Assembly (NCBI GenBank): GCA_023665275.1
Contig: JAMPEF010000004.1
Span: forward strand, 1 to 64,000
DNA length: 64,000 bases
Direction: 5' to 3'
DNA from: Alistipes senegalensis
Lineage (GTDB): Bacteria; Bacillota; Clostridia; Oscillospirales; Ruminococcaceae
Below the pieces are notes generated by a model, which was given only the letters and a program-made list of their open reading frames with translations, was not told the DNA's origin and did no database searches. Made by a program: the position numbers and the translations under genes. This document shows positions 1 through 7,412 of this stretch, piece after piece (within the stretch, counting starts at the first letter, position 1; each line of letters opens with the position of its first letter).

Positions 1-14
1 ATATTTTTATTATA

Positions 15-197
15 TCACATTTGCGTTCTTTTGTAAAGTAGGTTTACTATATTATTCATTTCAGCCTTTTTAAACTGTTCGTTGAAATTATATTTAATTG
101 ATATTTTCTCAGCCGTTTTTAAAAGTTCGTCCAAATCACAATCCCATTTTTTAGCATTATGATTTTCTTTAAACTTTTCAAATTTTTCTCTTGTCAT
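15..197 (-). pseudogene. Truncated duplicate of the N-terminus of the neighbouring SUKH-like protein
   Basis: This 60-codon frame begins with MTREKFEKFKENH and matches the first ~50 residues of the protein encoded just upstream at 228-1127 (shared landmarks WDxDLDxLLKxAE, NFNEQFKKAxMNNI). After MNNI the similarity breaks off and the frame stops within nine codons. The ribosome-site region before the start (aaaggag plus flanking bases at 198-217) is also shared with that before the full-length gene (1128-1144), so the duplication included the leader. It is most simply a decayed partial duplication. It could also be a short expressed peptide, or one member of a family continuing beyond the left edge. 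No function can be assigned. Confidence 0.55.
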
Positions 198-227
198 AAT
201 AAACTCCTTTCAGATATAATGTATCAG

Positions 228-1127
228 TTATCCAAGCATTTTGTTAAAGCCTTCCATAGCGGTACGCCCGTACTCCTCAATATCTCCTTCAAAATTAATT
301 ATCATCAAGCCTTTTTCAGTAAGCAGAATTTCATCACACCAATAACCATATGCACCGATACAGACAGTATTTTCACCGTATTTTTCTGCAATATCAATAA
401 TTTTTTCATCTGATAAATTCCTGAGTTTATCATGAAAAATATTAATAAAAAAAACAGGTTTGTCCTCATTGTGTTTAGAAGTTCTTTTATCGCTTATATC
501 AAACCAATAATTATCATTCTTATCCTTAAAAAAATTATCCAGACCTCCAAATTCTTCAATAAAACGTTTTTGTGGTTCAGTAAGGAAAACGCCGTCTTTT
601 TCGCACTCCCTGACAAGTCCGGAAATATCAATTTTTCTGCCCTCATACCAGCCGACTTTTTTTAACTGCTTATAAGTATTTTCTGAAATAGGTGCATGAT
701 AGTCATATTCAACGGTAGTTATATAGTCAAGAAAATCCGGTGTATTGTCTGCAATTTTTTTCCGTTCGTAATTATAGAAAGAACCGTCTTCCAACATATA
801 GAGACGTTCAATATCTCCGCTTGAATTTTCAAAATGTCCGATATGAAAGGCAATCTGTTTAAGGTCTTTCCAGTAGTCACACCATTGAAAAGGGCTACAG
901 TCAAACGTTATAACATCTCCTGACTTTTTTTCAGTACGTCTGAAAGAAAAACTTCCGAAATCCCTGAAGAACTCAATAATATTATTCATATCAGCCTTTT
1001 TAAATTGTTCGTTGAAATTATCCCTGATTGATTTTTCTTCAGCTTCTTTTAAAAGTTTGTCCAAATCTATATCCCACACATAAAGTGCATGGTTTTTCTT
1101 GAAATCATTAAATTCTTCTCTTGTCAT
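228..1127 (-). CDS. SUKH-3-like immunity-type protein
   Basis: This is a soluble 299-residue protein without a signal peptide. The C-terminal half has the SUKH-3 pattern as I remember it: GWYEGRKIDIS at about 159-169, an FIEEFGGLD segment near 190-200, and a terminal stretch with GAYGYWCDEILLTEKG. SUKH proteins in polymorphic toxin systems are usually immunity proteins that bind a partner toxin; many also occur as orphans. The N-terminal ~130 residues (motif NFNEQFKKADMNNI) are not recognised. No toxin gene is visible nearby, so the immunity role is family-level inference. The start is the ATG behind a good AAAGGAG site. A truncated copy of its 5' end lies immediately downstream. Confidence 0.6.
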   Translation of the reverse strand: MTREEFNDFKKNHALYVWDIDLDKLLKEAEEKSIRDNFNEQFKKADMNNIIEFFRDFGSFSFRRTEKKSGDVITFDCSPFQWCDYWKDLKQIAFHIGHFENSSGDIERLYMLEDGSFYNYERKKIADNTPDFLDYITTVEYDYHAPISENTYKQLKKVGWYEGRKIDISGLVRECEKDGVFLTEPQKRFIEEFGGLDNFFKDKNDNYWFDISDKRTSKHNEDKPVFFINIFHDKLRNLSDEKIIDIAEKYGENTVCIGAYGYWCDEILLTEKGLMIINFEGDIEEYGRTAMEGFNKMLG

Positions 1128-1144
1128 AATAAACTCCTTTCAGA

Positions 1145-1441
1145 TTAAAATAATCCGGCAATAAACGCCGTTGCGGTTGCGGAAAGTGCCACAACTATAA
1201 GTGGTAAATTAAAATAAGACAACACAAAAGCCGTAAGCGTTCCGACTACAGCAGTGACAATATTTCCGGTACTGTAAAATATAGCCGGAATTGTCATGGC
1301 ACTCAGAACCGCATAAGGTATGTAATATAAAAAACTCCTGAAAAAACGTGATTTTATTTTTTTCCGGAAAAATGCAAACGGAATCATTCGTATTAAGTAA
1401 GTGATAACTGCCATGACAGTTATATATAAAGTTATAGTCAT
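1145..1441 (-). CDS. azlD: Branched-chain amino acid exporter small subunit AzlD
   Basis: This 98-residue protein is almost entirely hydrophobic with about four predicted membrane segments. It starts with a short lumenal tail and contains TYLIRMIPFAFFRKK, typical of AzlD. AzlD works with AzlC to export branched-chain amino acids and their analogues across the cytoplasmic membrane. The start codon overlaps the stop of azlC (1438-1441), indicating translational coupling. Length and arrangement are normal for the family. It is the last gene of the two-gene azlCD unit; no clear terminator is visible between it and the SUKH-like gene, so read-through into that gene is possible. Confidence 0.85.
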   Translation of the reverse strand: MTITLYITVMAVITYLIRMIPFAFFRKKIKSRFFRSFLYYIPYAVLSAMTIPAIFYSTGNIVTAVVGTLTAFVLSYFNLPLIVVALSATATAFIAGLF

Positions 1442-2133
1442 TCGTTTTCCTCCCCGACAGGAAATAATATCGCACCTATAACTGAGGCAATAACCGCACT
1501 TATAATTACTGCAAATCCCGATGATACAGCGGTTACTAAATATTTAAACAGAACGCTTATCAATGCCGAAACAATCACCACAACAAGTACGCTTTTCTGT
1601 TTGCGTGACGGCGGAATTATTACAGCCATGAACATTCCATAAAGCACAATTCCAAGAGCATTTGAAATACTTTCCGGCAAAAGCTGTCCGGCGGTTGCAC
1701 CGAGAGCAGTTCCTGTGACCCACCCGACAGCAGATATTAAAATCATTCCATACATATAAGCCGGTGTGAGTTTCTGTTTTTGGGCGGAACATACTGCAAA
1801 AATTTCGTCTGTTATGCCGTATGACGCTATAAGTCGGTGTGGAAATGTAAATTTCCCATCCAATTTCTGTGACAGCGATAATGCCATAAGTGAATATCTT
1901 ATATTTATAGTAAGCTGTACAAGTATCATTTCAATGATAGTTCCACCGACGGCTATTATATCAACTCCTGCGGCTTGTCCGGCTGATGTGAGATTTGTTG
2001 CCGATATAAGTGACGACGCTAATACAGAAAGTCCTGCACTTACTGCCTTTATTCCGAACCCGAAAGATACCGACAAATATCCTAATGAAATTGGTATACC
2101 ATGCGACATACCTCGTAAAAAATCTGATTTCAA
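1438..2133 (-). CDS. azlC: Branched-chain amino acid exporter large subunit AzlC
   Basis: This 231-residue polytopic membrane protein begins with the AzlC signature: an RGMSHGIPISLGYLSVSFGFG N-terminus, then repeated Gly/Ala-rich helices and YGITDEIFAV near residue 105. AzlC is the large subunit of the AzlCD exporter of branched-chain amino acids. It is followed by azlD with a 4-base overlap. Its ribosome site is AAAGGAG. A minus-strand sigma-A promoter (TTGACT-N17-TATAAT, 2168-2196) lies directly upstream and gives a leader of roughly 28 bases. The gene is divergent from the dockerin/protease island. Substrate is inferred from the family only. Confidence 0.88.
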   Translation of the reverse strand: MKSDFLRGMSHGIPISLGYLSVSFGFGIKAVSAGLSVLASSLISATNLTSAGQAAGVDIIAVGGTIIEMILVQLTINIRYSLMALSLSQKLDGKFTFPHRLIASYGITDEIFAVCSAQKQKLTPAYMYGMILISAVGWVTGTALGATAGQLLPESISNALGIVLYGMFMAVIIPPSRKQKSVLVVVIVSALISVLFKYLVTAVSSGFAVIISAVIASVIGAILFPVGEENE

Positions 2134-2167
2134 AAAAATTCTCCTTTTCTTTAAACTGACAAGGAAA

Positions 2168-2196
2168 ATTATAACATATTATTCTGTTTCAGTCAA
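2168..2196 (-). promoter_or_regulatory. Sigma-A promoter of azlCD
   Basis: Read on the minus strand, TTGACT (2191-2196) and TATAAT (2168-2173) are separated by exactly 17 bases, upstream of the azlC start at 2133. Confidence 0.75.
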
Positions 2197-2256
2197 GAAT
2201 AGGCATTATGCACAAAAACATATCAATATTTTGTACATTCGTTTTTTTAGAACATA

Positions 2257-2285
2257 TTGACATTTTTGTAAAAATATGCTATACT
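2257..2285 (+). promoter_or_regulatory. Sigma-A promoter of the dockerin/protease island
   Basis: TTGACA (2257-2262) and TATACT (2280-2285) are separated by 17 bases, with the dockerin-only gene starting at 2361. The roughly 70-base leader is AT-rich and ends in an AAGGAG ribosome site. No promoter this good is seen between the following genes, so it may serve the protease as well and possibly the first paralogue. Confidence 0.75.
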
Positions 2286-2360
2286 TATAGTAACAAGGAA
2301 CATATAATATAATAATTATATATTTTTTGTAAAATATAATAATTTAAGGAGAAGTTTATT

Positions 2361-2642
2361 ATGAAACTCAAAAGAAAATTAGCGTCTTTTGTTGTTGCCG
2401 GAATAATGGCAGTTATGTCATGCAGTTCTTTAACATCTTCAGCATATAACTATGACGCTAACGGCGACGGTAAGGAAAATATATCTGATGCTGTGTATAT
2501 AATGCAGTATCTCTGTGGTTGTTTCGAGCCGACACATCCGGAATTTTGTGATATCGACGGAAACGGTGTTATCAGCCCTATGGACGCATATATAATACAG
2601 CTCCATGTCATTGGCTTACTGGAGGTGAATGACGTTGAGTAA
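2361..2642 (+). CDS. Secreted dockerin-only peptide
   Basis: This 93-residue protein has a Sec signal peptide (KLKRKLA, a hydrophobic core, cleavage probably near SSA-YN at 27-29) followed by nothing but one type I dockerin. Both calcium loops are intact: DANGDGKENISDAV and DIDGNGVISPMDAY. Dockerins dock enzymes onto cohesins of the scaffoldin outside the cell. A free dockerin of about 65 residues has no catalytic cargo of its own. The 3' end overlaps the start of the serine protease gene, so the two are translationally coupled. It could supply a dockerin to the protease in trans, occupy cohesins as a cap, or be the separated half of an ancestral dockerin-protease fusion; nothing in the sequence decides between these. 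Confidence 0.8.
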   Translation: MKLKRKLASFVVAGIMAVMSCSSLTSSAYNYDANGDGKENISDAVYIMQYLCGCFEPTHPEFCDIDGNGVISPMDAYIIQLHVIGLLEVNDVE

Positions 2643-3516
2643 AATAACAGCTCTTAAGTTCAGAAAATGTGTAGCCACATTCATGGCAACACTTATGACG
2701 ACTTTATCACTTTCCTATACACAGAGCAATCAGGTTGATGCTATAAAAACACCAGAGATAAGAACTTACTGGAGACATAATTATAGTGACAGTGATTTAA
2801 CATTACATGACGACTACACATTAATAGTAGATGGTAAATCTAATGCAAGAACAATTTTTGGTGATAATGATATGGTCAGAGATACAGATTCTGCTGTTGT
2901 AAGAATTGATGGTCCTGGCGGAACAGGTTTTATTGTTGGTGACCACACAATTGCCACTGCTGCTCACTGTGTATATAGTCGAGATAAAGATGAGTTTTTG
3001 AAATTTAAAATATCAATTATAGATGCAAATAATAATGTTATAAAAACCATATCACCTCATTATGTGCATATAAACAAAAATTATGAAACGGCTAGGAAAG
3101 ATAATGCTTCTCCATATGATTATGCAATGATTTATGTAGATGAAGACTTAAGTCAGTATGGAAAATTTAATTTAGGTCTTGCACTTGATAGCTATGCTGA
3201 TAAAAAAGGTTCTGTTATTGTTTCAGGATTTCCACAGGAATATCCTGAAGGTTATGAAAATGCAAGTTGGGGAATAAGATTTAAAGCAGCAGGAAATATT
3301 ACAGGTAAAACTTCTGATGCCTTTCAATATAACGCAGATACAGCTGGCGGATGCAGCGGTGGTCCTGTATATATCGAAGAAGGAATAACTGTCAATGGTA
3401 AATTAGAGGAATACAAAACAGTAATTGCAATTAATAAAGCTAGTGGAAATTGGGGTGCTAGAATGACAGCAGAATTATTAAAATTTTATGGGGATAACCC
3501 ATATAAAACGGAGTAA
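2635..3516 (+). CDS. Secreted trypsin-like (chymotrypsin-fold) serine protease
   Basis: This protein has an N-terminal signal-like segment and a catalytic domain with the full triad. Numbering from an in-frame ATG at 2629, these are His113 in TAAHCV, Asp164 in YDYAMIYV and Ser243 in GGCSGGP. The GGTGFIVGDHTIATAAHC layout resembles glutamyl endopeptidase/V8-like bacterial proteases. I chose the TTG at 2635 because GGAGG (2621-2625) is 9 bases from it but only 3 from the ATG. The gene overlaps the dockerin-only gene by 8 bases. There is no dockerin within the protein, which is odd for a member of this island. It precedes four dockerin-bearing paralogues and could act with or on them. Substrate is unknown. 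Confidence 0.82.
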   Translation: MSKITALKFRKCVATFMATLMTTLSLSYTQSNQVDAIKTPEIRTYWRHNYSDSDLTLHDDYTLIVDGKSNARTIFGDNDMVRDTDSAVVRIDGPGGTGFIVGDHTIATAAHCVYSRDKDEFLKFKISIIDANNNVIKTISPHYVHINKNYETARKDNASPYDYAMIYVDEDLSQYGKFNLGLALDSYADKKGSVIVSGFPQEYPEGYENASWGIRFKAAGNITGKTSDAFQYNADTAGGCSGGPVYIEEGITVNGKLEEYKTVIAINKASGNWGARMTAELLKFYGDNPYKTE

Positions 3517-3528
3517 GGTGGTGTTTTT

Positions 3529-4305
3529 ATGAATAAAAAACTAAAAAAGATGTTAGCTGCGGTTTCGGCGATGGCTATTTGTGCAACATCTGTTATTTCA
3601 ATGGGTGTGGGTGCAATAGCCGTATTTAAAGATAGAGAAGTAAGACCTGAAACAACTTCTTTTTCTGCATCAATGTATGAAAAAGATGTTAAATTTCATT
3701 TATGGCAGAAAGCAACGGATTACTTTGATGATGAAGATATAAAAATATATGTTTCTGATATATTGGAAAACTACAAAGGGGAAAAATATAATTATATGTT
3801 AATATCCAATCATGTTCACTATGGTACAATGGATTATTGTAGTGTAGGATTGCTTAATGGTTTTTTCTTTGCATTTGATAACATAGAAGATTTAACAAGT
3901 TTCAAGGAATATCTGAAAGATAATAAGATAGCATATTTAAAATCAAGTTTCGGTGAAAATACGGTTTATATTGATTATACCGCCTATATAGATGATGAAT
4001 ATTTTGACACCTTGCAAAAAATAAAAGATGATACAGGAATTGAAGCTACTTGGTGGGGTAATGAAGCATCAGTACAGGTAACAGAAGCAGAAAATCCACT
4101 CCCTGAACCCACCCTCTTAGGAGACGCCAACGAAGACGGCAAAGTGACTATAGCAGATGCCGTATTGATAATGCAGGCGCTCTCCAACCCTGACGACTTC
4201 AAACTTACACCACAGGGTATGGCTAACGCTGATATAGTCGGCGACGGCGATGGAGTAACAGTTGCAGACGCTCTTAGAATACAGGAAATGGAAATCAATA
4301 TGTAA
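3529..4305 (+). CDS. Secreted dockerin protein, paralogue A1
   Basis: This 258-residue protein has a signal peptide (residues 1 to about 29), an unrecognised domain of about 155 residues, a LPEPTLLGD linker and a C-terminal type I dockerin (loops DANEDGKVTIADAV and DIVGDGDGVTVADAL). It is the first of four tandem genes in the order A-B-B-A. Its first ~190 bases are nearly identical to those of the fourth gene (6130), whereas the middle is divergent. The start follows a GGTGG site 13 bases after the protease stop. Its place next to a protease suggests an inhibitor, substrate or partner, but that is inference; no known catalytic motif is visible. Confidence 0.75.
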   Translation: MNKKLKKMLAAVSAMAICATSVISMGVGAIAVFKDREVRPETTSFSASMYEKDVKFHLWQKATDYFDDEDIKIYVSDILENYKGEKYNYMLISNHVHYGTMDYCSVGLLNGFFFAFDNIEDLTSFKEYLKDNKIAYLKSSFGENTVYIDYTAYIDDEYFDTLQKIKDDTGIEATWWGNEASVQVTEAENPLPEPTLLGDANEDGKVTIADAVLIMQALSNPDDFKLTPQGMANADIVGDGDGVTVADALRIQEMEINM

Positions 4306-4317
4306 TTATAAAAACAG

Positions 4318-4341
4318 GGACGTACTTTCAAGGGTACGTCC
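4318..4341 (+). repeat. Intergenic hairpin repeat, copy 1
   Basis: GGACGTAC and GTACGTCC form a perfect 8-bp stem with an 8-base loop. The run that follows on the plus strand is A-rich, not T-rich, so it is not a normal terminator. Identical copies lie at 5198 and 6083, each between two paralogues. Confidence 0.8.
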
Positions 4342-4362
4342 TAAAAAAAAGGCGGTGTTTTT

Positions 4363-5184
4363 ATGAATAAAAAATTAAAAAAAATGTTAGCTACCATTTC
4401 TGCTATAGCTATGTGTGCTGTATCAGTTCCGACTATTTCGGCTTCAGCAGTACCTGTTAACCTTATTGGAAGAGTTAATGAATATACTACTTCTTTTACT
4501 GTAAATAGAGAATATGGCGAAATAAAGTATAATTTTTGGCAGGCTGGAACAGATTTTTTAGGTCATTCATATGACAGGATTTTCATTTCAGAAGAACCAA
4601 TAAAATATACAGACTACGAAACCGGTGAAGAAAAATCATACTATGGTACTATGTTATACCATCAATATAATAACGGAGCATTCAGTGAAGTTGTTCCGTT
4701 TTGGCGTGCAGATTCATTCAATTCCTTTTCTTCCACGGAAGGCGACGTAAATGATGGCAAAATAGAGTTGATAGCGGAATATCTGTCAAAAAACTCTATA
4801 CCATATACTATCGATGAAAGTATTTATTTTACCAATATTACTTTTGATAACGAAAACATGAATTTTGATGAAACAGCTGAACTTGCAACTGAAATAAGAA
4901 AGCATGTCAATTGGAGTTTTGACGGTATGGTATTACCAGATTTTGCTAATGTAATAATAACAGATATAGAAAACACCCTCCCTGAACCAACCCTCCTCGG
5001 CGACGCCAACGAAGACGGCAAAGTGACTATATCCGATGCCGTATTGATAATGCAGGCGCTCTCCAACCCGGACGATTTCTGGCTTACACCTCAGGGTGCG
5101 GCTAACGCTGATATGGTCGGCGACGGCGACGGTGTAACGGTCATGGACGCCCTCAGAATACAGGAAATGGAAATCAATATGTAA
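4363..5184 (+). CDS. Secreted dockerin protein, paralogue B1
   Basis: This 273-residue protein has a signal peptide ending around SASA-VP (about residue 28-29), an unrecognised domain beginning VNLIGRVNEYTTSFTV, the shared LPEPTLLGD linker and a type I dockerin (DANEDGKVTISDAV; DMVGDGDGVTVMDAL). Its first ~140 bases are identical to those of the next gene and the last ~200 are nearly so, while the middle carries substitutions and short indels. It shares with the A-type proteins the pattern TTSF, then a KYNFWQAGTDF or KFHLWQKATDYF block, so A and B belong to one distant family. Function is unknown. The GGCGGTG ribosome site is the same in the last three genes. Confidence 0.75.
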   Translation: MNKKLKKMLATISAIAMCAVSVPTISASAVPVNLIGRVNEYTTSFTVNREYGEIKYNFWQAGTDFLGHSYDRIFISEEPIKYTDYETGEEKSYYGTMLYHQYNNGAFSEVVPFWRADSFNSFSSTEGDVNDGKIELIAEYLSKNSIPYTIDESIYFTNITFDNENMNFDETAELATEIRKHVNWSFDGMVLPDFANVIITDIENTLPEPTLLGDANEDGKVTISDAVLIMQALSNPDDFWLTPQGAANADMVGDGDGVTVMDALRIQEMEINM

Positions 5185-5197
5185 TTATAAAAAACAG

Positions 5198-5221
5198 GGA
5201 CGTACTTTCAAGGGTACGTCC
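5198..5221 (+). repeat. Intergenic hairpin repeat, copy 2
   Basis: This is an exact copy of the 24-base hairpin at 4318-4341, in the same place relative to the stop codon of the preceding gene and followed by the same A-rich run and GGCGGTG ribosome site. Confidence 0.8.
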
Positions 5222-5242
5222 TAAAAAAAAGGCGGTGTTTTT

Positions 5243-6070
5243 ATGAATAAAAAATTAAAAAAAATGTTAGCTACCATTTCTGCTATAGCTATGTGTGCTG
5301 TATCAGTTCCGACTATTTCGGCTTCAGCAGTACCTGTTAACCTTATTGGAAGAGTTAATGAATATACTACTTCTTTTACTGTAGATGATTATGAACATGG
5401 CGAAATAAAGTATAGTTTCTGGCAGGCAGGAACGGATTTTTTGGGTCGTGAACATGACAGAGTTTTTATTTCAGAACCAATAAAAGATATAGATTATGAA
5501 ACCGGTGAAGAAAAAATATACTCTAGAACTATTTTATATCATCAATATTATACCGGAGTATACACTTATGATGAAGTCGTTCCATTTCGGAGAGCAGATT
5601 CATTCAATTTCTTTTCTGCCGAAAAAGGTGGTGTAAATGACGGTAAAATTGAGTTAATAGCGGAATATCTGTCAGAAAACTCCATACCATATACTATTAA
5701 TGAATATACTAACCGTACTAATATTACTTTTGACAACGAAAATATGAATTTTGATGAAACAGCTGAACTGGCAACTGAAATAAGAAAGTACGTCAACTGG
5801 AGTTTTGACGATATGGTATTACCAGATTTTGCTGATATAATAATAACAGACATAGAAAACACCCTCCCTGAACCCACCCTCTTAGGCGACGCCAACGAGG
5901 ACGGCACAGTGACTATAGCAGATGCCGTATTGATAATGCAGGCGCTCTCAAACCCTGATGATTTCCAGCTTACACCTCAGGGTGCGGCTAACGCTGATAT
6001 AGTCGGCGACGGTGATGGAGTAACAGTTGCAGACGCTCTCAGAATACAGGAAATGGAAATCAATATGTAA
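5243..6070 (+). CDS. Secreted dockerin protein, paralogue B2
   Basis: This 275-residue protein has the same build as B1: signal peptide, unrecognised domain of about 165 residues, the LPEPTLLGD linker and a type I dockerin (DANEDGTVTIADAV; DIVGDGDGVTVADAL). It is a recent duplicate of B1 because leader, signal peptide and the first residues of the mature domain are identical in DNA. Differences cluster in the central segment, for example DYEHG in place of REYG and a longer YTYDEV loop. No enzyme motif is recognisable. Secretion and attachment to a scaffoldin through the dockerin are family-level expectations. Confidence 0.75.
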   Translation: MNKKLKKMLATISAIAMCAVSVPTISASAVPVNLIGRVNEYTTSFTVDDYEHGEIKYSFWQAGTDFLGREHDRVFISEPIKDIDYETGEEKIYSRTILYHQYYTGVYTYDEVVPFRRADSFNFFSAEKGGVNDGKIELIAEYLSENSIPYTINEYTNRTNITFDNENMNFDETAELATEIRKYVNWSFDDMVLPDFADIIITDIENTLPEPTLLGDANEDGTVTIADAVLIMQALSNPDDFQLTPQGAANADIVGDGDGVTVADALRIQEMEINM

Positions 6071-6082
6071 TTATAAAAACAG

Positions 6083-6106
6083 GGACGTACTTTCAAGGGT
6101 ACGTCC
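6083..6106 (+). repeat. Intergenic hairpin repeat, copy 3
   Basis: This is the third exact copy of the hairpin at 4318-4341, between B2 and A2. The A-run after it is slightly longer than in the other copies. Confidence 0.8.
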
Positions 6107-6129
6107 TAAAAAAAAAAGGCGGTGTTTTT

Positions 6130-6918
6130 ATGAAAAAAAAAATAAAAAAGATGTTAGCTGCGGTTTCGGCGATGGCTATTTGTGCAACATCTGTTATTTC
6201 AATGGGTGTGGGTGCAATAGCCGTATTTAAAGATAGAGAAGTAAGACCTGAAACAACTTCTTTTTCTGCATCAATGTATGAAAAAGATGTTAAATTTCAT
6301 TTATGGCAGAAAGCAACAGATTACTTTGATGATGAAGATGTAAAAATATACATTTCTGATACACTTTCAGATGACTACTGCAAAGAATACACATATCAAA
6401 TGATATCTACTCATGTTCACTATTATGATACCATTGCTGAAAAATGGATTGACTATTGCAGTGTATTATTACTTGGCGATGGTGGTCGCTTTGCATTTGA
6501 TAACAACGAAGATTTCATAAATTTTAAAAAATATCTTTCAGATAATAATATAGCATATGTACTCTATGAGTCTGATGAAAATGCACTCTATCTTACACAC
6601 GATGTAAATAATGATGAATATTTTGACATCTTGCAGAAAATAAAAGATGATACAGGACTTGAGACTATCTTTATGAATCCTGAAGCTTTAGTACAGGTAA
6701 CAGAAACAGAAAACACCCTCCCTGAACCCACCCTTTTAGGCGACGCCAACGAGGACGGCACAGTGACTATAGCAGATGCCGTATTGATAATGCAGGCGCT
6801 CTCAAACCCTGATGATTTCCAGCTTACACCTCAGGGTGCGGCTAACGCTGATATAGTCGGCGACGGAGTAACAGTTGCAGACGCTCTCAGAATACAGGAA
6901 ATGGAAATAAATATGTAA
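6130..6918 (+). CDS. Secreted dockerin protein, paralogue A2, with shortened second dockerin loop
   Basis: This 262-residue protein is the sister of A1 (3529): signal peptide and the first ~60 residues are almost identical, then the centre diverges (it gains a YYDTIAEKWIDYCS segment). The dockerin has a normal first loop (DANEDGTVTIADAV). The second reads DIVGDGVTVADAL, lacking two residues relative to the three sister genes through a 6-base in-frame deletion within a GACGGCGATGGA-type repeat. This may weaken calcium or cohesin binding. It is the last gene of the island and is followed by a strong terminator at 6925. The function of the variable domain is unknown. Confidence 0.75.
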   Translation: MKKKIKKMLAAVSAMAICATSVISMGVGAIAVFKDREVRPETTSFSASMYEKDVKFHLWQKATDYFDDEDVKIYISDTLSDDYCKEYTYQMISTHVHYYDTIAEKWIDYCSVLLLGDGGRFAFDNNEDFINFKKYLSDNNIAYVLYESDENALYLTHDVNNDEYFDILQKIKDDTGLETIFMNPEALVQVTETENTLPEPTLLGDANEDGTVTIADAVLIMQALSNPDDFQLTPQGAANADIVGDGVTVADALRIQEMEINM

Positions 6919-6924
6919 TACAGC

Positions 6925-6958
6925 ATCTCCCCTACCTATTCAGGTGGGGGAGATTTTC
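6925..6958 (+). terminator. Rho-independent terminator of the dockerin island
   Basis: ATCTCCCC-T-ACCT pairs with AGGT-G-GGGGAGAT around an ATTC loop, followed by TTTT. It begins six bases after the stop of the last paralogue. Confidence 0.8.
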
Positions 6959-6988
6959 ATAAATTTATAAAAAATTTTATTTTACCCC

Positions 6989-7017
6989 TTGACAAATCAG
7001 AAATAATGTAGTATAAT
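6989..7017 (+). promoter_or_regulatory. Sigma-A promoter of ylxM-ffh
   Basis: TTGACA (6989-6994) and TATAAT (7012-7017) have a 17-base spacer; ylxM starts at 7062. Confidence 0.85.
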
Positions 7018-7061
7018 GTGTAAAGTGATTTTGGATTACACCCCGACAGGAGTTTTCATTT

Positions 7062-7397
7062 ATGGCTAAGGAACTTAAATTTGTAATGCTTCTTGACTGT
7101 TACGGCGATTTGCTCACTGAACATCAGAAAAATATAATGGAACTCTATTACTGTGAGGACTTGTCCCTTGCGGAAATCGGTAATCCGTTAGGAATCACCC
7201 GTCAGGCAGTCCGTGACATTATAAAGCGTACCGAAAACATTTTACTTAATTATGAAGAAAAACTCGGTTTCGCTGAACGTCTCGGAAAAATGAATGAATG
7301 TTTCACAAAAATTCTTGAAACTGTCCGACAGATTGAAAACGAAAATATCAGAAATATCATCACTGATGAAATAAATAACGGTCTTGATTTATTATAA
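7062..7397 (+). CDS. ylxM: YlxM/p13-like helix-turn-helix protein of the SRP operon
   Basis: This 111-residue cytoplasmic protein has a sigma-70 region-4-like helix-turn-helix: LTEHQKNIMELYYCEDLSLAEIG, then GITRQAVRDIIKR. This is the standard YlxM form, and the gene directly precedes ffh as in many Firmicutes. YlxM is thought to modulate the signal recognition particle; its exact role is not well settled. It has its own sigma-A promoter and is 15 bases from ffh, whose GGAGG site lies in the gap. Length is normal for the family. Confidence 0.85.
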   Translation: MAKELKFVMLLDCYGDLLTEHQKNIMELYYCEDLSLAEIGNPLGITRQAVRDIIKRTENILLNYEEKLGFAERLGKMNECFTKILETVRQIENENIRNIITDEINNGLDLL

Positions 7398-7412
7398 AAT
7401 GGAGGAAATCGC

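Noticed and set aside
2629..2634. ATG at 2629 as start of the serine protease
   Set aside because: GGAGG lies only three bases before it, whereas the in-frame TTG at 2635 has nine-base spacing; both remain possible, and the difference is two residues.
4318..4341. Hairpin as a rho-independent terminator for each paralogue
   Set aside because: An A-run follows on the coding strand instead of a T-run, and the next gene starts within about 20 bases.
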